DNA of 64,000 nucleotides, from positions 2,257,310 through 2,321,309 of the forward strand of contig NZ_JAMSHT010000001.1 of NCBI RefSeq assembly GCF_023805295.1. Reading direction: 5' to 3'. A program made the translations under genes and the position numbers. Positions 36,236 through 47,425 of the stretch are shown in pieces. Source of the stretch: Sphingomicrobium sediminis. GTDB taxonomy: Bacteria > Pseudomonadota > Alphaproteobacteria > Sphingomonadales > Sphingomonadaceae. The notes beneath the pieces were generated by a model. It was not told the origin of the DNA. It was given only the letters and a program-made list of their open reading frames with translations, and made no database searches. How positions within the stretch are numbered: the first letter of the stretch is position 1; the number at the start of each line of letters is the position of its first letter.

Positions 36236-37345
36236 ATGATGTTCGATAGCAAATCCATTTCGCCCGACATTGCGGGCGCTGAACCGGTCGATGTGCCGGA
36301 AGTCCGTCGTGCGCAGGTCGCCGGCGACGACAAGGCCATGCTCAAGGCAGCGGCTTCGCTGACGCGCGACCTCAATCGACCCAATCCGACCATCTACTGG
36401 CTCGACCTGATCGCGTCGGCGCTCGTCGGCTATGGTGCGCTATTTGGCGCGATCCTGATGCCGGCGCTGGGCCAGAAGATCGTGCTCGGCCTGGTGTCGA
36501 TGCTGGCGCTCTATCGCGCCGGCAGCTTCATCCACGAGATTGCCCATATCAAGAAGGGCGACCTGCCCAATTTCCGCTTGATGTGGAACGTGCTGATCGG
36601 CGTGCCGCTCTTCGCTCCCAGCTTCATGTATGAGGGCGTCCACAACCAACACCATGCCAAGACCAAATATGGCACCATCGACGATCCGGAATATCTGCCG
36701 CTCGCCTCGATGAAGCCGTGGAGCCTGCCGCTCTTCATGGTCTACGGCACCTTTGCGCCGGTCCTCCTCATGTTCCGCTTCGCTGTTCTCGCGCCGACGT
36801 CCTTCTTCTCGAAGGCGCTGCGCAAAGAAGTGGTGGAAAAACTGTCGGGCCTGCAGATCAACCCGGACTTCCGCCGCGCCTGGCCGCAGGGCGAATTTGC
36901 CAAGCAGTTCACGCTGCAGGAAGTCGGCGCGATGCTATGGTCCTGGACACTGATCGGGCTTGTTGTTTCGGGCATCATTCCCGTCGCGGCGTTCGTGACC
37001 TTCATGGTCATTGCCTGCGGCATGATGGCGGCCAACCAGCTGCGCACCCTAGTCGCCCACCTGTGGGAAAATGACGATCGCCAGCCGATGAGCGTGACCG
37101 CGCAATATCTCGACAGCGTCAATGTGCCGCCACCGGCGACCCTGCCGGCGCTGTGGGCGCCTGTGGGCCTGCGCTACCATGCGTTGCATCACCTGCTGCC
37201 GGGCGTGCCCTATCACAATTTGGGCGAGGCGCACCGCCGCTTGAGCCGCGAGCTGGAAGTCGGTTCGGCCTATCACAAGACCAACCGCAGCGGTCTCTTC
37301 CCGCTGATCGGCAACCTCGCCAAGCAGACGCTGCGCCAGCGCTAG
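36236..37345 (+). CDS. Membrane fatty acid desaturase/hydroxylase family protein
   Basis: An integral-membrane di-iron enzyme of 369 residues. Three histidine boxes are present: HEIAH in GSFIHEIAHIKKG, HNQHH in GVHNQHHAKTKYG, and HALHH in RYHALHHLLPGVPYHN. Four membrane helices lie in two pairs, between boxes I and II and between boxes II and III. The spacing matches the PF00487 family. The substrate may be a phospholipid acyl chain, a carotenoid or the sphingolipid made by the cluster at 42-45 kb; sequence alone does not decide. It is monocistronic by spacing, next to the convergent lptG. Confidence 0.87.
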   Translation: MMFDSKSISPDIAGAEPVDVPEVRRAQVAGDDKAMLKAAASLTRDLNRPNPTIYWLDLIASALVGYGALFGAILMPALGQKIVLGLVSMLALYRAGSFIHEIAHIKKGDLPNFRLMWNVLIGVPLFAPSFMYEGVHNQHHAKTKYGTIDDPEYLPLASMKPWSLPLFMVYGTFAPVLLMFRFAVLAPTSFFSKALRKEVVEKLSGLQINPDFRRAWPQGEFAKQFTLQEVGAMLWSWTLIGLVVSGIIPVAAFVTFMVIACGMMAANQLRTLVAHLWENDDRQPMSVTAQYLDSVNVPPPATLPALWAPVGLRYHALHHLLPGVPYHNLGEAHRRLSRELEVGSAYHKTNRSGLFPLIGNLAKQTLRQR

Positions 37346-37355
37346 GCGCTGCAAC

Positions 37356-38456
37356 CTACTCTTCGGTTCGGATAAGGATCGCTTCGCCCAAGGCGGCGAA
37401 GAGAATGACGGGTCCCCATGTCGCGAGCAGGGGCGAATAGACGCCGGCATTGCCCATCGCCAGCGCGAAATTGTCGGCGACGAAATAGGCGAAGCCCAAG
37501 GCCATGCCGATGACGGCGCGCAGCAGGAGCTGGCCCGAGCGCGCCAGCCCGAAGGCCGCGACGGCTGCAAGCAATGGCATGAGGATGGTCGACAGGGGCC
37601 CGGTAATCTTGTGCCACCAGCCCGCCTCGGCAACGGCGGTGGGCAATTCTGCCGCGCGCAGATCGTCGATCGTTTGTCCCAAGGTCACGATATCGAGCGC
37701 CTCGGGGTCGACCTTGGCGAGGCGGAATTGCTGCGGCGTGATGCCGGTCAGCCCGCTCGCGCTCTCGGCCTCGGTGACGAGGTTCATCTCGGCATTGTAG
37801 CGACGCACGCCCTCGAACGCCCAATCGCCATTGCGGTCGGGTGTCGCGCGCTCGATCTCGGTGATCGTCTCGATGCGCCCGTCGACGCGTTCATAGAGGG
37901 TGAGTTCGCTCAGCACGAAATTCTCGTCGCGGCCCGACGCCTGCTGGGCGCGCACGAGCACGTCATCCTGGCTCAGCCAGACATTGGTGTAGATGCCGGT
38001 CTCGGGTGGGATCGGCTCGTAATCATTGTCGCTCCACGCATTGATGAAGCCGGCCGAGCGGGTCACCACCGTCTCGTTGAACACGAACAGCGCACCGGCA
38101 ACGAAGGTCGCCGCAAGGATCATGGGCGTGAGGATCTGGTGCGCCGAGAGGCCCGCCGCCTTCATCGCGATGACCTCGCTATTCTGATTGAGGCTGGCGA
38201 ATGCGATAAGACAGCCAAGCAGCACCGAGAAAGGCAGGAAGCGGCTTACCAGCATGGGCAGGCGCAGGCCCGCATAGCGCCACAGGTCGGCTTCCGTATT
38301 GCCCTCGACACCAAGTATCTTGCCGCTCTCGCCCAATAGGTCGAGCATCAGCAGCACGAGGACGAGCGCGACGAGCACGGCAAAGCTGCGCGTCACGAAC
38401 AGCTTGGCCATGTAGAGTGCGACACGGCGCGAGGGCATGAATTGCAGGTTGATCAT
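37356..38456 (-). CDS. lptG: LptG-like permease of the lipopolysaccharide export ABC transporter
   Basis: Inner-membrane subunit of LptB2FG, which extracts lipid A-anchored glycolipids to the Lpt bridge. It has 366 residues, with membrane helices near 15-35, 60-80 and 100-120 at the N-terminus and three at the C-terminus (about 280-360), with a periplasmic beta-jellyroll between. VALYMAKLFVTRSFAVLVAL at the start and the coupling segment FASLNQNSEVIAMKAAGLSA are typical. It overlaps the lptF stop by four bases. Confidence 0.92.
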   Translation of the reverse strand: MINLQFMPSRRVALYMAKLFVTRSFAVLVALVLVLLMLDLLGESGKILGVEGNTEADLWRYAGLRLPMLVSRFLPFSVLLGCLIAFASLNQNSEVIAMKAAGLSAHQILTPMILAATFVAGALFVFNETVVTRSAGFINAWSDNDYEPIPPETGIYTNVWLSQDDVLVRAQQASGRDENFVLSELTLYERVDGRIETITEIERATPDRNGDWAFEGVRRYNAEMNLVTEAESASGLTGITPQQFRLAKVDPEALDIVTLGQTIDDLRAAELPTAVAEAGWWHKITGPLSTILMPLLAAVAAFGLARSGQLLLRAVIGMALGFAYFVADNFALAMGNAGVYSPLLATWGPVILFAALGEAILIRTEE

Positions 38457-39676
38457 TCGGCCGGCGCTTCCTCGCTGCGGGGCAGGGTACGGCGCCTGGG
38501 CCTCGGGATGAGTTTCTTGACGACTTTCGCCGTCTTGGAGAAGGCGGCCTCGAGCGCACCGATCGGCTGTCCGCCGGGGCGATGCGCGATGACGTGATAC
38601 ATCCAGCTGATGAGCGCGATCAGCCCGAAGAAGGGGATGTAGAGCGCAAGCTCGGGATTGAGGCGACCCTGCGCGCCCGCCCCTTCTGCATATTGGTTGA
38701 TCTTGTGATAGGTCACCACCATGACGATCGCGACGAAGATGCCAAGCGACGAGCTGCTTCGCTTGGGCGGTACGGCAAGCGCGATGGCAAGCAGTGGCAG
38801 CATCAGCATCATCAACGCCTCGACCAACCGGAAATGGAGATTGGCGCGCGCGGCCAGTTGCATTTCGGGGTCTGCCTCGGGCGAGGCATAAGCCAACCGC
38901 GCCAGTTCGGGCATGTAGAGCTCGCGGATCGTGTCCAGCCCGCGGGCGCGGAATGCGCTCACTTCGGGCAGGCTGATCGGGAAGTCATACTGGTCGAAGG
39001 CCAACGTCCGCGGGGTCGGGAAATTGTCGGCGTCCTGGATGAGGCGGCCGTTGATCAGGCGGAAGATGATGGTGTCGGGATCGTCGGTGGCGAGGAAGGT
39101 GCCTTCGGCAGCGGTCGCGGAGACACGCATCCCGTCATCTTCGGCAGCCACGAAGATGCCCGACAATTGCGTGCCTTCTTCTTCGCTCCGGTCGATGCGC
39201 AGCGTGAGATCGTCGCCGAGCCGATTGAATTCCCCGACCTTGATCGATGCGCCGAGGCTGCCCGAGCGCAGGTCGAAGCGCAGACCTTCATAATTGTAGC
39301 GGGCATAGGGCTCGACGTAGCTGACGATGAAGAGGTTCAGGATCAGCAGGACGACGGCATACATGTAGGGGACGCGCAGCATCCGCCCATAGCCGACGCC
39401 GATGCCGCGCAGCGCATCCAGTTCGCTCGACAAGGCCAGCTTGCGAAACGCAAGCAGCACGCCGAGCAGCAGGCCGATCGGGATCCCCAGCGCGAAATAT
39501 TCGGGCAGCGAGTTGGCGAGCATTTCGAACACGACGCTGACCGGGCCGCCCAATGCGACGACGAAGTCGAACAGGCGCAGCATCTTGTCGAGGACCAGCA
39601 GCATGGCAGCGAGCAGCAACGTGCCCATGAGGGGCAGGAAGATGGTCTTGGCCAGGTAACGGTCGATCAGCGCCAA
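38453..39676 (-). CDS. lptF: LptF-like permease of the lipopolysaccharide export ABC transporter
   Basis: Partner of LptG in the export complex, 407 residues. The N-terminus LIDRYLAKTIFLPLMGTLLL and the coupling helix RKLALSSELDALRGIGVGYG match LptF/YjgP. A periplasmic domain is between residues about 130 and 270, then three C-terminal helices. The Ala/Lys/Arg/Glu-rich tail of about 50 residues after the last helix is longer than usual. lptB is not in the window. First gene of the lptF-lptG pair; its promoter is in the gap before the DUF2141 gene. Confidence 0.92.
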   Translation of the reverse strand: MALIDRYLAKTIFLPLMGTLLLAAMLLVLDKMLRLFDFVVALGGPVSVVFEMLANSLPEYFALGIPIGLLLGVLLAFRKLALSSELDALRGIGVGYGRMLRVPYMYAVVLLILNLFIVSYVEPYARYNYEGLRFDLRSGSLGASIKVGEFNRLGDDLTLRIDRSEEEGTQLSGIFVAAEDDGMRVSATAAEGTFLATDDPDTIIFRLINGRLIQDADNFPTPRTLAFDQYDFPISLPEVSAFRARGLDTIRELYMPELARLAYASPEADPEMQLAARANLHFRLVEALMMLMLPLLAIALAVPPKRSSSSLGIFVAIVMVVTYHKINQYAEGAGAQGRLNPELALYIPFFGLIALISWMYHVIAHRPGGQPIGALEAAFSKTAKVVKKLIPRPRRRTLPRSEEAPAE

Positions 39677-39794
39677 TTTATCTCTCGTTCATCAAGAGAC
39701 CATGAAATGGCCTCATTACGCCCCATATAGGCATAAGCGTACGCCTCTGTAGAGGTGATGCCCCTGTGCCCTCGTGGAGGAAGTGAAGTCAATC

Positions 39795-40304
39795 ATGGTG
39801 AAGTGGATTGCCTCCATGTCGAGTGCGGCATTGGTTGCCGGCAGCCTCGCAATCGCGCCGCGTCCCGCGCATGCGGTGACCGTGATTGGCGACGTCGGGG
39901 CGTGCGACCGCGGCGAATCCTCGATCCTCATCCGTGTTCACGGCTTCAAGTCGCGCACCGGCGAATTGCGGCTGTCGCTTTATGACGGCAATCCCAGCAA
40001 CTGGCTGGTCGGCGGGCGCAAGATCCACAAGCTGCACATGGACATTCCGCGCTCCGGCCCGGTCGATATCTGCGTGAAGACGCCGGGGCCGGGCACCTAT
40101 GCTTTCGGGATCCAGCATGATGTCGACGGCGATGGCGAGATCGGGCGCCGCGATGGCGGGGCCTATTCGAACAATGCTAAGTTCACGATCTTCGACCGCG
40201 AGCCGGCATTCCGGAAGGTGAAGTTCGAAGTCGGCAGCGGCACCAAGCGGATGGGCATCCGCCTGCTCTACCTCAAGGGTCTGTCGATCGTTCCCTGGAA
40301 CTGA
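39795..40304 (+). CDS. Exported DUF2141-family protein
   Basis: A 169-residue protein with a Sec signal peptide (cleavage after AHA, about residue 24) and the DUF2141 domain: ILIRVHGFKSRTGELRLSLY followed by a loop and a C-terminal half with GPGTYAFGIQHDVDGDGEIG, whose DVDGDGEIG resembles a calcium-binding loop. Two cysteines (GACDRGES and DICVKTPG) may form a disulfide. The ATG at 39795 is preceded by GGAGGAAG. Function unknown; it is divergent from lptF by about 120 bases. Confidence 0.85.
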   Translation: MVKWIASMSSAALVAGSLAIAPRPAHAVTVIGDVGACDRGESSILIRVHGFKSRTGELRLSLYDGNPSNWLVGGRKIHKLHMDIPRSGPVDICVKTPGPGTYAFGIQHDVDGDGEIGRRDGGAYSNNAKFTIFDREPAFRKVKFEVGSGTKRMGIRLLYLKGLSIVPWN

Positions 40305-42296
40305 TCAGCCGGTCTTGGCGCTGGGCGAATTCTCGTCGCCATGGCGGCGTAAAGCTGCGGCGACGGCATTGGCCAATCCGCCGACAGTGAAGGGTTTGCG
40401 CAGCAATTCGTAGCCGGCGAGGTCGTCGCTCTCGCCTTCGCCGACATAGCCGGTGACGAACATGACCGCGAGGTCGGGCTGGATGACCTTCAATTCCTTG
40501 ACGAGTTCGGGCCCGGTCATGCCTGGCATGACGACGTCGGTAATGACGAGGTCGAACTTGCCCGGTTCGAAAATCTCGAGTGCTTCCTCGCCGCCGCCGC
40601 AGCAGCGCGGATCGTAGCCGAGATCCTCCAGCGCACCGACCGTTGCCGTGCGCACGCGCGGATCGTCCTCGACGATGAGGATGCGGGCGTTGGCGCAAAC
40701 GAAGTCGGCCTCTTCGGCCATCGCCGCGCTGGCGGGATGGACGTGGACCTTGTCTTCTTCCACCTCGGTGCGCGGCAGGTAGATCGAAACCGTGGTGCCT
40801 TCACCGAGGATGGATTCGATCCCAATCTCGCCGCCCGACTGGTGCGCGAAGCCGAAAATCTGGCTGAGGCCTAGCCCCGTGCCCTTGCCGACCTCCTTGG
40901 TCGTGAAGAAGGGTTCGAAGGCGCGTTCGCGCACTTCGTCGGTCATCCCGACACCGGTGTCCGAGACCGCGATGCGCAGATATTCGCCGGCGCGAATGTC
41001 GCCAATCTCGCCGGCTGCAAGGCGGACGTTGCGCGATCGCACGGTGAGCTTGCCTTTGCCCGACATGGCGTCGCGCGCATTGAGCGCGAGGTTGAGCAGC
41101 GCATTCTCGAACTGGTGGGAATCGACGAACACCGGCCAGGGCGCCTCGTCGAGGCGATAGTCGATGACGATGCTCTCGCCGAGCGTGCGATCGAGCAATT
41201 CGCGCATCGAACCGATCAGCTCGTTGGCGTCGACGCGCTCGGGAAGCAAAGGCTCGGAACGGGCGAAAGACAGCAGGCGGCGGGTGAGCGCGGCTGCCCT
41301 GGTCGCACCTTCCATCGCGTTGGTGAGGTGGCCCAGCAACTCGCGGCGCGGTCCGTCGATGCGGCGACGCGCCAGGTCGAGCCCGCCCACGACGACCGCC
41401 AGCATGTTGTTGAAGTCGTGCGCGATGCCGCCGGTCAGCTGCCCGACCGCTTCCATCTTCTGAACCTGGCGGAGTTGCGCTTCGGCAGTGGCGCGTTCCT
41501 CGGCCTCTGCGCGCAGCGCTTCGTTGGCCTCGTAAAGTTCGGCGGTGCGTTCGGCGACCGCTTCCTCGAGCGCGGAGGCGCGTTCGCTTTCATCCTCGGC
41601 CTTCTTGCGGGTCTCGGAATATTGGCGGAAGACCTCGACCGAAAGCGTGCCGAGGAAGATGGTCAGCACGGCCATCAGGATACCGAGCCAGATGAGATAG
41701 TCGTTGAGGCGATTGGCGCGGGCCGAGAAGAATTGGCTGCGATCGATCGAAGCGGCGAGCGCTTCGCGTTCGGCATCGGCGATTTCGATCAGCAGACGGC
41801 GCATGCCGGGCCCGGTCTCGGACTGGCCGGCGGCGTAGAAGAGGTTGACCCCGCCATCGCCCTGCTGCGCATCGGCAGCGCGGGCGACGCGTGCCAGTTC
41901 TTCGTCGCGCAGGTCGAACAGGCGGCCCAGCTCGGCGACGCGCTCGGCCTGTTCGGGACTGCTGCGAGTTAGGCGAACGAGCTGGTTCATCTGCTGCCGC
42001 GCGAGGCGCCAGTCATTATAATAGAGGTTGCCGCTCTCGCGCTCCTCATCGAGCACGAAGCGGCCGAGCGCGGCTTCGGAACGCGAGATGGACGCATCGA
42101 GCGTACGGGTCAGCAGGGTGACGTCATAGGCGTCGCGCTCGCGCTGCGTTGCCTCGTCGCGCATCTCGCTGGAGGTGGCGACGAGCCAGATGGTCGCGAT
42201 CATGGCGAAGAGGACGACCATGCCCACAAGGGCGATGCCCACGCGTCGCCAATCCGCGGCCCCCGATTTTTCCCCTGCCGTCATAGGCTTAGTCAT
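40305..42296 (-). CDS. Hybrid sensor histidine kinase with C-terminal receiver
   Basis: A 663-residue membrane kinase. Two membrane helices (about residues 15-38 and 205-228) enclose a helical sensor region like a CHASE3 domain. A coiled-coil linker (about 235-285) leads to the kinase core: H box GGIAHDFNNMLAVVVGGLDL (phospho-His), N box NLALNARDAM, G1 DTGVGM and G2 KGTGLGLSQIFGF. The C-terminal receiver (about 525-650) has the phospho-Asp in VITDVVMPGMTG. There is no output domain, so it should pass phosphate to another protein. The signal is unknown; no response regulator is adjacent. Confidence 0.9.
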   Translation of the reverse strand: MTKPMTAGEKSGAADWRRVGIALVGMVVLFAMIATIWLVATSSEMRDEATQRERDAYDVTLLTRTLDASISRSEAALGRFVLDEERESGNLYYNDWRLARQQMNQLVRLTRSSPEQAERVAELGRLFDLRDEELARVARAADAQQGDGGVNLFYAAGQSETGPGMRRLLIEIADAEREALAASIDRSQFFSARANRLNDYLIWLGILMAVLTIFLGTLSVEVFRQYSETRKKAEDESERASALEEAVAERTAELYEANEALRAEAEERATAEAQLRQVQKMEAVGQLTGGIAHDFNNMLAVVVGGLDLARRRIDGPRRELLGHLTNAMEGATRAAALTRRLLSFARSEPLLPERVDANELIGSMRELLDRTLGESIVIDYRLDEAPWPVFVDSHQFENALLNLALNARDAMSGKGKLTVRSRNVRLAAGEIGDIRAGEYLRIAVSDTGVGMTDEVRERAFEPFFTTKEVGKGTGLGLSQIFGFAHQSGGEIGIESILGEGTTVSIYLPRTEVEEDKVHVHPASAAMAEEADFVCANARILIVEDDPRVRTATVGALEDLGYDPRCCGGGEEALEIFEPGKFDLVITDVVMPGMTGPELVKELKVIQPDLAVMFVTGYVGEGESDDLAGYELLRKPFTVGGLANAVAAALRRHGDENSPSAKTG

Positions 42297-42323
42297 AACC
42301 CCCGATCATGACTGTGCAAAGCT

Positions 42324-43565
42324 TTAGATGCAGCCGGTCGCTTTCCCGGCGCGCTCGAACATGCCGATGATTTCGGTGACCTGCTCGTCCGAATGCAGCG
42401 CGCAGAGCGAGCAGCGCAGCAGCGTCATTCCGGCAGGCGTCGCCGGCGGCCGGGCGAGATTGACGTAGAGACCTTCGCGCAGCAGCGCTTCCCACATCAT
42501 CGCGCCGCGCTCGAGGTCGGGCATGATCACGCTGATGATGGCCGATTGCGGTTCCTTGGTACCGAGCTCGAAGCCGAGATCGGTCAGGCTCTTGTGGAGG
42601 CGCTTGGAATTCTTCCAGAGATGCTCGCGCTTGTACTTGGCGTCCATGATCTTGCGGATCGAGGTCGCCGCGGTCGCCATTACGCTGGGCGGCAGCGAGG
42701 CCGTGAAGACATAGCCGCGCGAAACGAGGCGCATGATCTCGAACTTGGGATGGTTGGAGACGCAATAGCCGCCGACCGTGCCGACCGATTTCGAGAAGGT
42801 GCCGATGATGAAATCGCACTGGTCGAAGACGCCCTGTTCTTCCGCCACGCCGCGGCCATTCTCACCGATGAAGCCCATCGAGTGCGCTTCGTCGACCAGC
42901 ACCATGGCGCCATATTTCTTGCAGAGCGGGACCATCTCGCTGAGCGGTGCAGCATCGCCAAGCATCGAATAGACGCCCTCAAGGATGACCAGCTTGCCGG
43001 CTCCTTCGGGGAGGCGCTTCAAACGCTTTTCGAGGGCTTCGATATCGTTGTGGCGAAACGGCACGACATTGGCGTCGCCCATCGCGCAGCCATCATAGAT
43101 GCTGGCGTGGCTGTCGATGTCGAGGATGATGTAATCGTCCTTGCCGGCGATCGTCGAAATGATGCCGGTATTGGCGAGATAGCCGGTCGAGAAAACCATG
43201 GCATGCTCGGTGCCGAAAAACTCCTTGAGCGCGTCTTCGCAATCCTTGTGGAGCGAGTAGGTGCCGTTGAGGACGCGGCTGCCGGTGGTGCCCGAGCCGA
43301 ATTCGTCCAGCGCCTTCTTGCCCGCCGCGATGACGTCGGGATCGAAGGTCATACCCATATAATTGTAAGTGCCGAGCAGGATGGTCTCGCGCCCGTTGCA
43401 GATGGCGACGGTCGGCGAGAGCACCTTTTCCATGACCAAACTGAACGGGTCGGTGACGCCCGTCGACAGCAGCTTCTCGCGCGTGTCGATCAGCGGCTGG
43501 AACTTGTCGAACAGGTCGCCCGACTGCGTCTCCGGCGCCTTGAGGTCCGCCCCGGTGCCGCTCAA
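42324..43565 (-). CDS. spt: Serine palmitoyltransferase, TTG start
   Basis: PLP enzyme that condenses serine with a long-chain acyl thioester to 3-ketosphinganine, the first step of sphingolipid synthesis. The sequence matches the soluble homodimeric enzyme of Sphingomonas paucimobilis over its length: TILLGTYNYMGMTFDPDVIA, DSHASIYDGC, LVDEAHSMGF, the PLP lysine in GTFSKSVGTVGGY, and RPPATPAGMTLLRCS. The start is a TTG at 43565 that overlaps the ACP stop (TTGA), giving 413 residues; no ATG precedes the conserved core. The ACP gene immediately upstream suggests acyl-ACP as donor. Confidence 0.93.
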   Translation of the reverse strand: MSGTGADLKAPETQSGDLFDKFQPLIDTREKLLSTGVTDPFSLVMEKVLSPTVAICNGRETILLGTYNYMGMTFDPDVIAAGKKALDEFGSGTTGSRVLNGTYSLHKDCEDALKEFFGTEHAMVFSTGYLANTGIISTIAGKDDYIILDIDSHASIYDGCAMGDANVVPFRHNDIEALEKRLKRLPEGAGKLVILEGVYSMLGDAAPLSEMVPLCKKYGAMVLVDEAHSMGFIGENGRGVAEEQGVFDQCDFIIGTFSKSVGTVGGYCVSNHPKFEIMRLVSRGYVFTASLPPSVMATAATSIRKIMDAKYKREHLWKNSKRLHKSLTDLGFELGTKEPQSAIISVIMPDLERGAMMWEALLREGLYVNLARPPATPAGMTLLRCSLCALHSDEQVTEIIGMFERAGKATGCI

Positions 43566-43804
43566 CCCACCATCTCCGCGACGGCGTCGACCAACTGCCC
43601 GACCTTTTCGATCTCGGCCTGCTGGTTCATGGTGATGAGGATGTCGAACTCGTCCTCGACCTCGGCGACGAAGTCGAGCACGGTGAGGCTTTCCCACTCG
43701 AGATCCTGGGCGAAACGCGTCTCTTCCGAGACGTCGATGCCCTTCTTGTTGAACTGTTCGATGAGCCCGAAAATGCGGGTCTTAACGTCTGCGCGGTCTG
43801 TCAT
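43562..43804 (-). CDS. Acyl carrier protein dedicated to sphingolipid synthesis
   Basis: An 80-residue acidic ACP. The phosphopantetheine serine is in DLEWESLTVLDFVAEVEDEF (a WESL variant of the usual DSL). Helix 1 (KTRIFGLIEQFNKKGIDV) and a helix 3-4 end are recognisable. The ATG at 43804 is used. It lies 58 bases after the CerR-like gene and overlaps spt by four bases, the same gene order as in the Caulobacter ceramide locus, where the ACP supplies the acyl chain for serine palmitoyltransferase. Distinct from the housekeeping ACP by its divergent sequence and location. Confidence 0.88.
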   Translation of the reverse strand: MTDRADVKTRIFGLIEQFNKKGIDVSEETRFAQDLEWESLTVLDFVAEVEDEFDILITMNQQAEIEKVGQLVDAVAEMVG

Positions 43805-43862
43805 GGTGAACCCCAATAGATTTCGTGGCGCCAAATGGCAATGAAATGGGGCAAAATCGGGG

Positions 43863-45841
<1,979 letters not shown>

Positions 45842-46429
45842 CTAGCGCAGTTCGCCGAGAACTGCGAGGATTTGCTTGACCGCAATGTCGTGCGCGACTT
45901 CGTGAGGCAGGTTGGTGGCCCGCGCGACCTCGTCGCCGACCAGCGCATCGCCGATGGCGATAAGGACGAGCCCCATGGTGGCGCGGTCGAGCGGGCGGTC
46001 ATCGTCATTACGGGTGATCTGCGTCACCACGCCGGCAATCGCCTTTTCGACCGGCTTCAACGCATCGCGGCGACGCGACAGCACCACCCAGGCAATAAGC
46101 TCGCCCAAATTCTGCTCGCGAAACTGGGTGAACATTTCCTCGACGACGTGGCGCAGCTTGGTCTGGCCGGCCTGGTAGCGCCCCACCGTTCCTGCAATCG
46201 AATCGGCGACCTCGCGGGCGATTTCGTCGGCAAGCGCGGCATGCAATTCGTCGACCGAGCCGAAATGATGGAGGAGGGCGGCATGAGTGCGCCCCATCTT
46301 GCCGGCGACCGCCTTCAGGGTCACCGCTGCCGCGCCTTCGTCGCGCAGCAGCTCGCGCGCCGCGGTGACGGCGGCGGCCCGGCTTTCCTCGGGGGTCATG
46401 CGTTTACGAGTTGGCAACGATGTTGACAT
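45842..46429 (-). CDS. TetR/AcrR-family transcriptional regulator
   Basis: A 195-residue repressor-type regulator. The N-terminal helix-turn-helix is AVTLKAVAGKMGRTHAALLHHF; a helical ligand-binding domain follows. Start at 46429 or, less likely, the ATG at 46399. The divergent gene codes for a PF10118 metal-dependent hydrolase, and a perfect palindrome between them (46424-46437) overlaps the 46429 start, so autoregulation and control of the hydrolase gene are likely. It lies 9 bases before obgE on the same strand; read-through is possible. Confidence 0.87.
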   Translation of the reverse strand: MSTSLPTRKRMTPEESRAAAVTAARELLRDEGAAAVTLKAVAGKMGRTHAALLHHFGSVDELHAALADEIAREVADSIAGTVGRYQAGQTKLRHVVEEMFTQFREQNLGELIAWVVLSRRRDALKPVEKAIAGVVTQITRNDDDRPLDRATMGLVLIAIGDALVGDEVARATNLPHEVAHDIAVKQILAVLGELR

Positions 46430-46437
46430 AAATGTCA
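46424..46437. promoter_or_regulatory. Palindrome between TetR and PF10118 genes, candidate operator
   Basis: TGACATAAATGTCA: perfect TGACAT/ATGTCA arms around AA. The left arm is also part of TTGACA, a good -35 for the rightward gene, with TAGATA at 46450 as a possible but widely spaced -10. A TetR dimer bound here would block both transcripts. Confidence 0.6.
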
Positions 46438-46483
46438 GTTACACCCATCTAGATACAAGAATGCGTCCTTTAGGAGCGAAGAG

Positions 46484-47365
46484 TTGACCACTGCAAGCGT
46501 TACGCCGACCGATCTGACCATTACCCCGCGCGATCGCAAGTTCGCGCCGGAGAATGCGGCACCGCGCTGGTGGCATGGCGGAAACCCTTATGCGACGGCG
46601 ATGTACAATGCGCTGTCGGCGACGTTTCCCGATGGCGAGGCCTTCTTCGTTCGCTCGGTTCGCGCTTTTGCCAAAGACACGCCCGAGCGTCTCGGCGCCG
46701 ATATCAAGGCCTTCACCACGCAGGAAGCCATTCACAGCCGTGAGCATGACGCCTTCAACAAGCGCGCCAGCGAGAGCGGTTATGACATGGCGCCGCTCTA
46801 TGCGCGCGTGAAAGAGCGGATCGACTTCCTTTCGGACAAGCCGCTCATCGCCTCGCTCGCCGCCACGATGGTGCTGGAGCATTATACCGCGATCCTCGCC
46901 CACGAACTGCTTGCCGACCCGCGTCACCTTGACGGTGCGGAGGCCTCCACCGCAGCCTTGTGGAAATGGCATGCGGCCGAAGAAATCGAGCATAAGGGCG
47001 TCGCATATGACACCTGGATGCACGCCACCAAGGACTGGTCACGCTTCAAGCGCTGGAAGGTGAAGACGATGGTGATGCTCAACGTCACCAGTCACTTCTT
47101 CCCCGACCGCTTCAAGGGTGCGCTCTACCTGCTCGAGCAGGACGCCATCACCGGCTGGAAGGCCAAGTGGGGCCTGCTGAAATATGCGCTGGTCTCGCCG
47201 GGCATGTTCCGCAAGATCCTCGGCGCCTGGGCCGCTTTCTTCATGCCCAAATTCCATCCGTGGAATGACGATGATCGTGAGCTGATCGCGGCCTACGAGG
47301 ATACGGAAAGTCACGATTACATGCGCAATGGGCGCAAGGTTCGCCGCGCTGCGGCAGCCGCATAG
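46484..47365 (+). CDS. PF10118-type predicted metal-dependent hydrolase, TTG start
   Basis: A 293-residue helical protein of the family known as predicted metal-dependent hydrolases (PF10118). Conserved metal-ligand residues are spread through FTTQEAIHSREHDAFN, MVLEHYTAILAHELLAD and WKWHAAEEIEHKGVAYDTW, a di-metal arrangement like ferritin-type proteins. The first residues RDRKFAPENAAPRWWHGGNP also match the family. The start is a TTG with AGGAG seven bases upstream; no ATG precedes the conserved region. Function unknown. Controlled, by position, by the divergent TetR regulator. Confidence 0.88.
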   Translation: MTTASVTPTDLTITPRDRKFAPENAAPRWWHGGNPYATAMYNALSATFPDGEAFFVRSVRAFAKDTPERLGADIKAFTTQEAIHSREHDAFNKRASESGYDMAPLYARVKERIDFLSDKPLIASLAATMVLEHYTAILAHELLADPRHLDGAEASTAALWKWHAAEEIEHKGVAYDTWMHATKDWSRFKRWKVKTMVMLNVTSHFFPDRFKGALYLLEQDAITGWKAKWGLLKYALVSPGMFRKILGAWAAFFMPKFHPWNDDDRELIAAYEDTESHDYMRNGRKVRRAAAAA

Positions 47366-47370
47366 GAAAA

Positions 47371-47401
47371 GGCGCGACCGGGTCACGCAACCGGCCGCGC
47401 C
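47371..47401 (-). terminator. Terminator of the GNAT gene
   Basis: GGCGCGACCGG pairs with CCGGCCGCGCC (one A-C mismatch). On the minus strand the stem is followed by TTTTCC; it lies 25 bases after the GNAT stop and six bases after the convergent gene's stop. Confidence 0.65.
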
Positions 47402-47425
47402 TGTCCTCCCGCTCTTCGGACCCGA

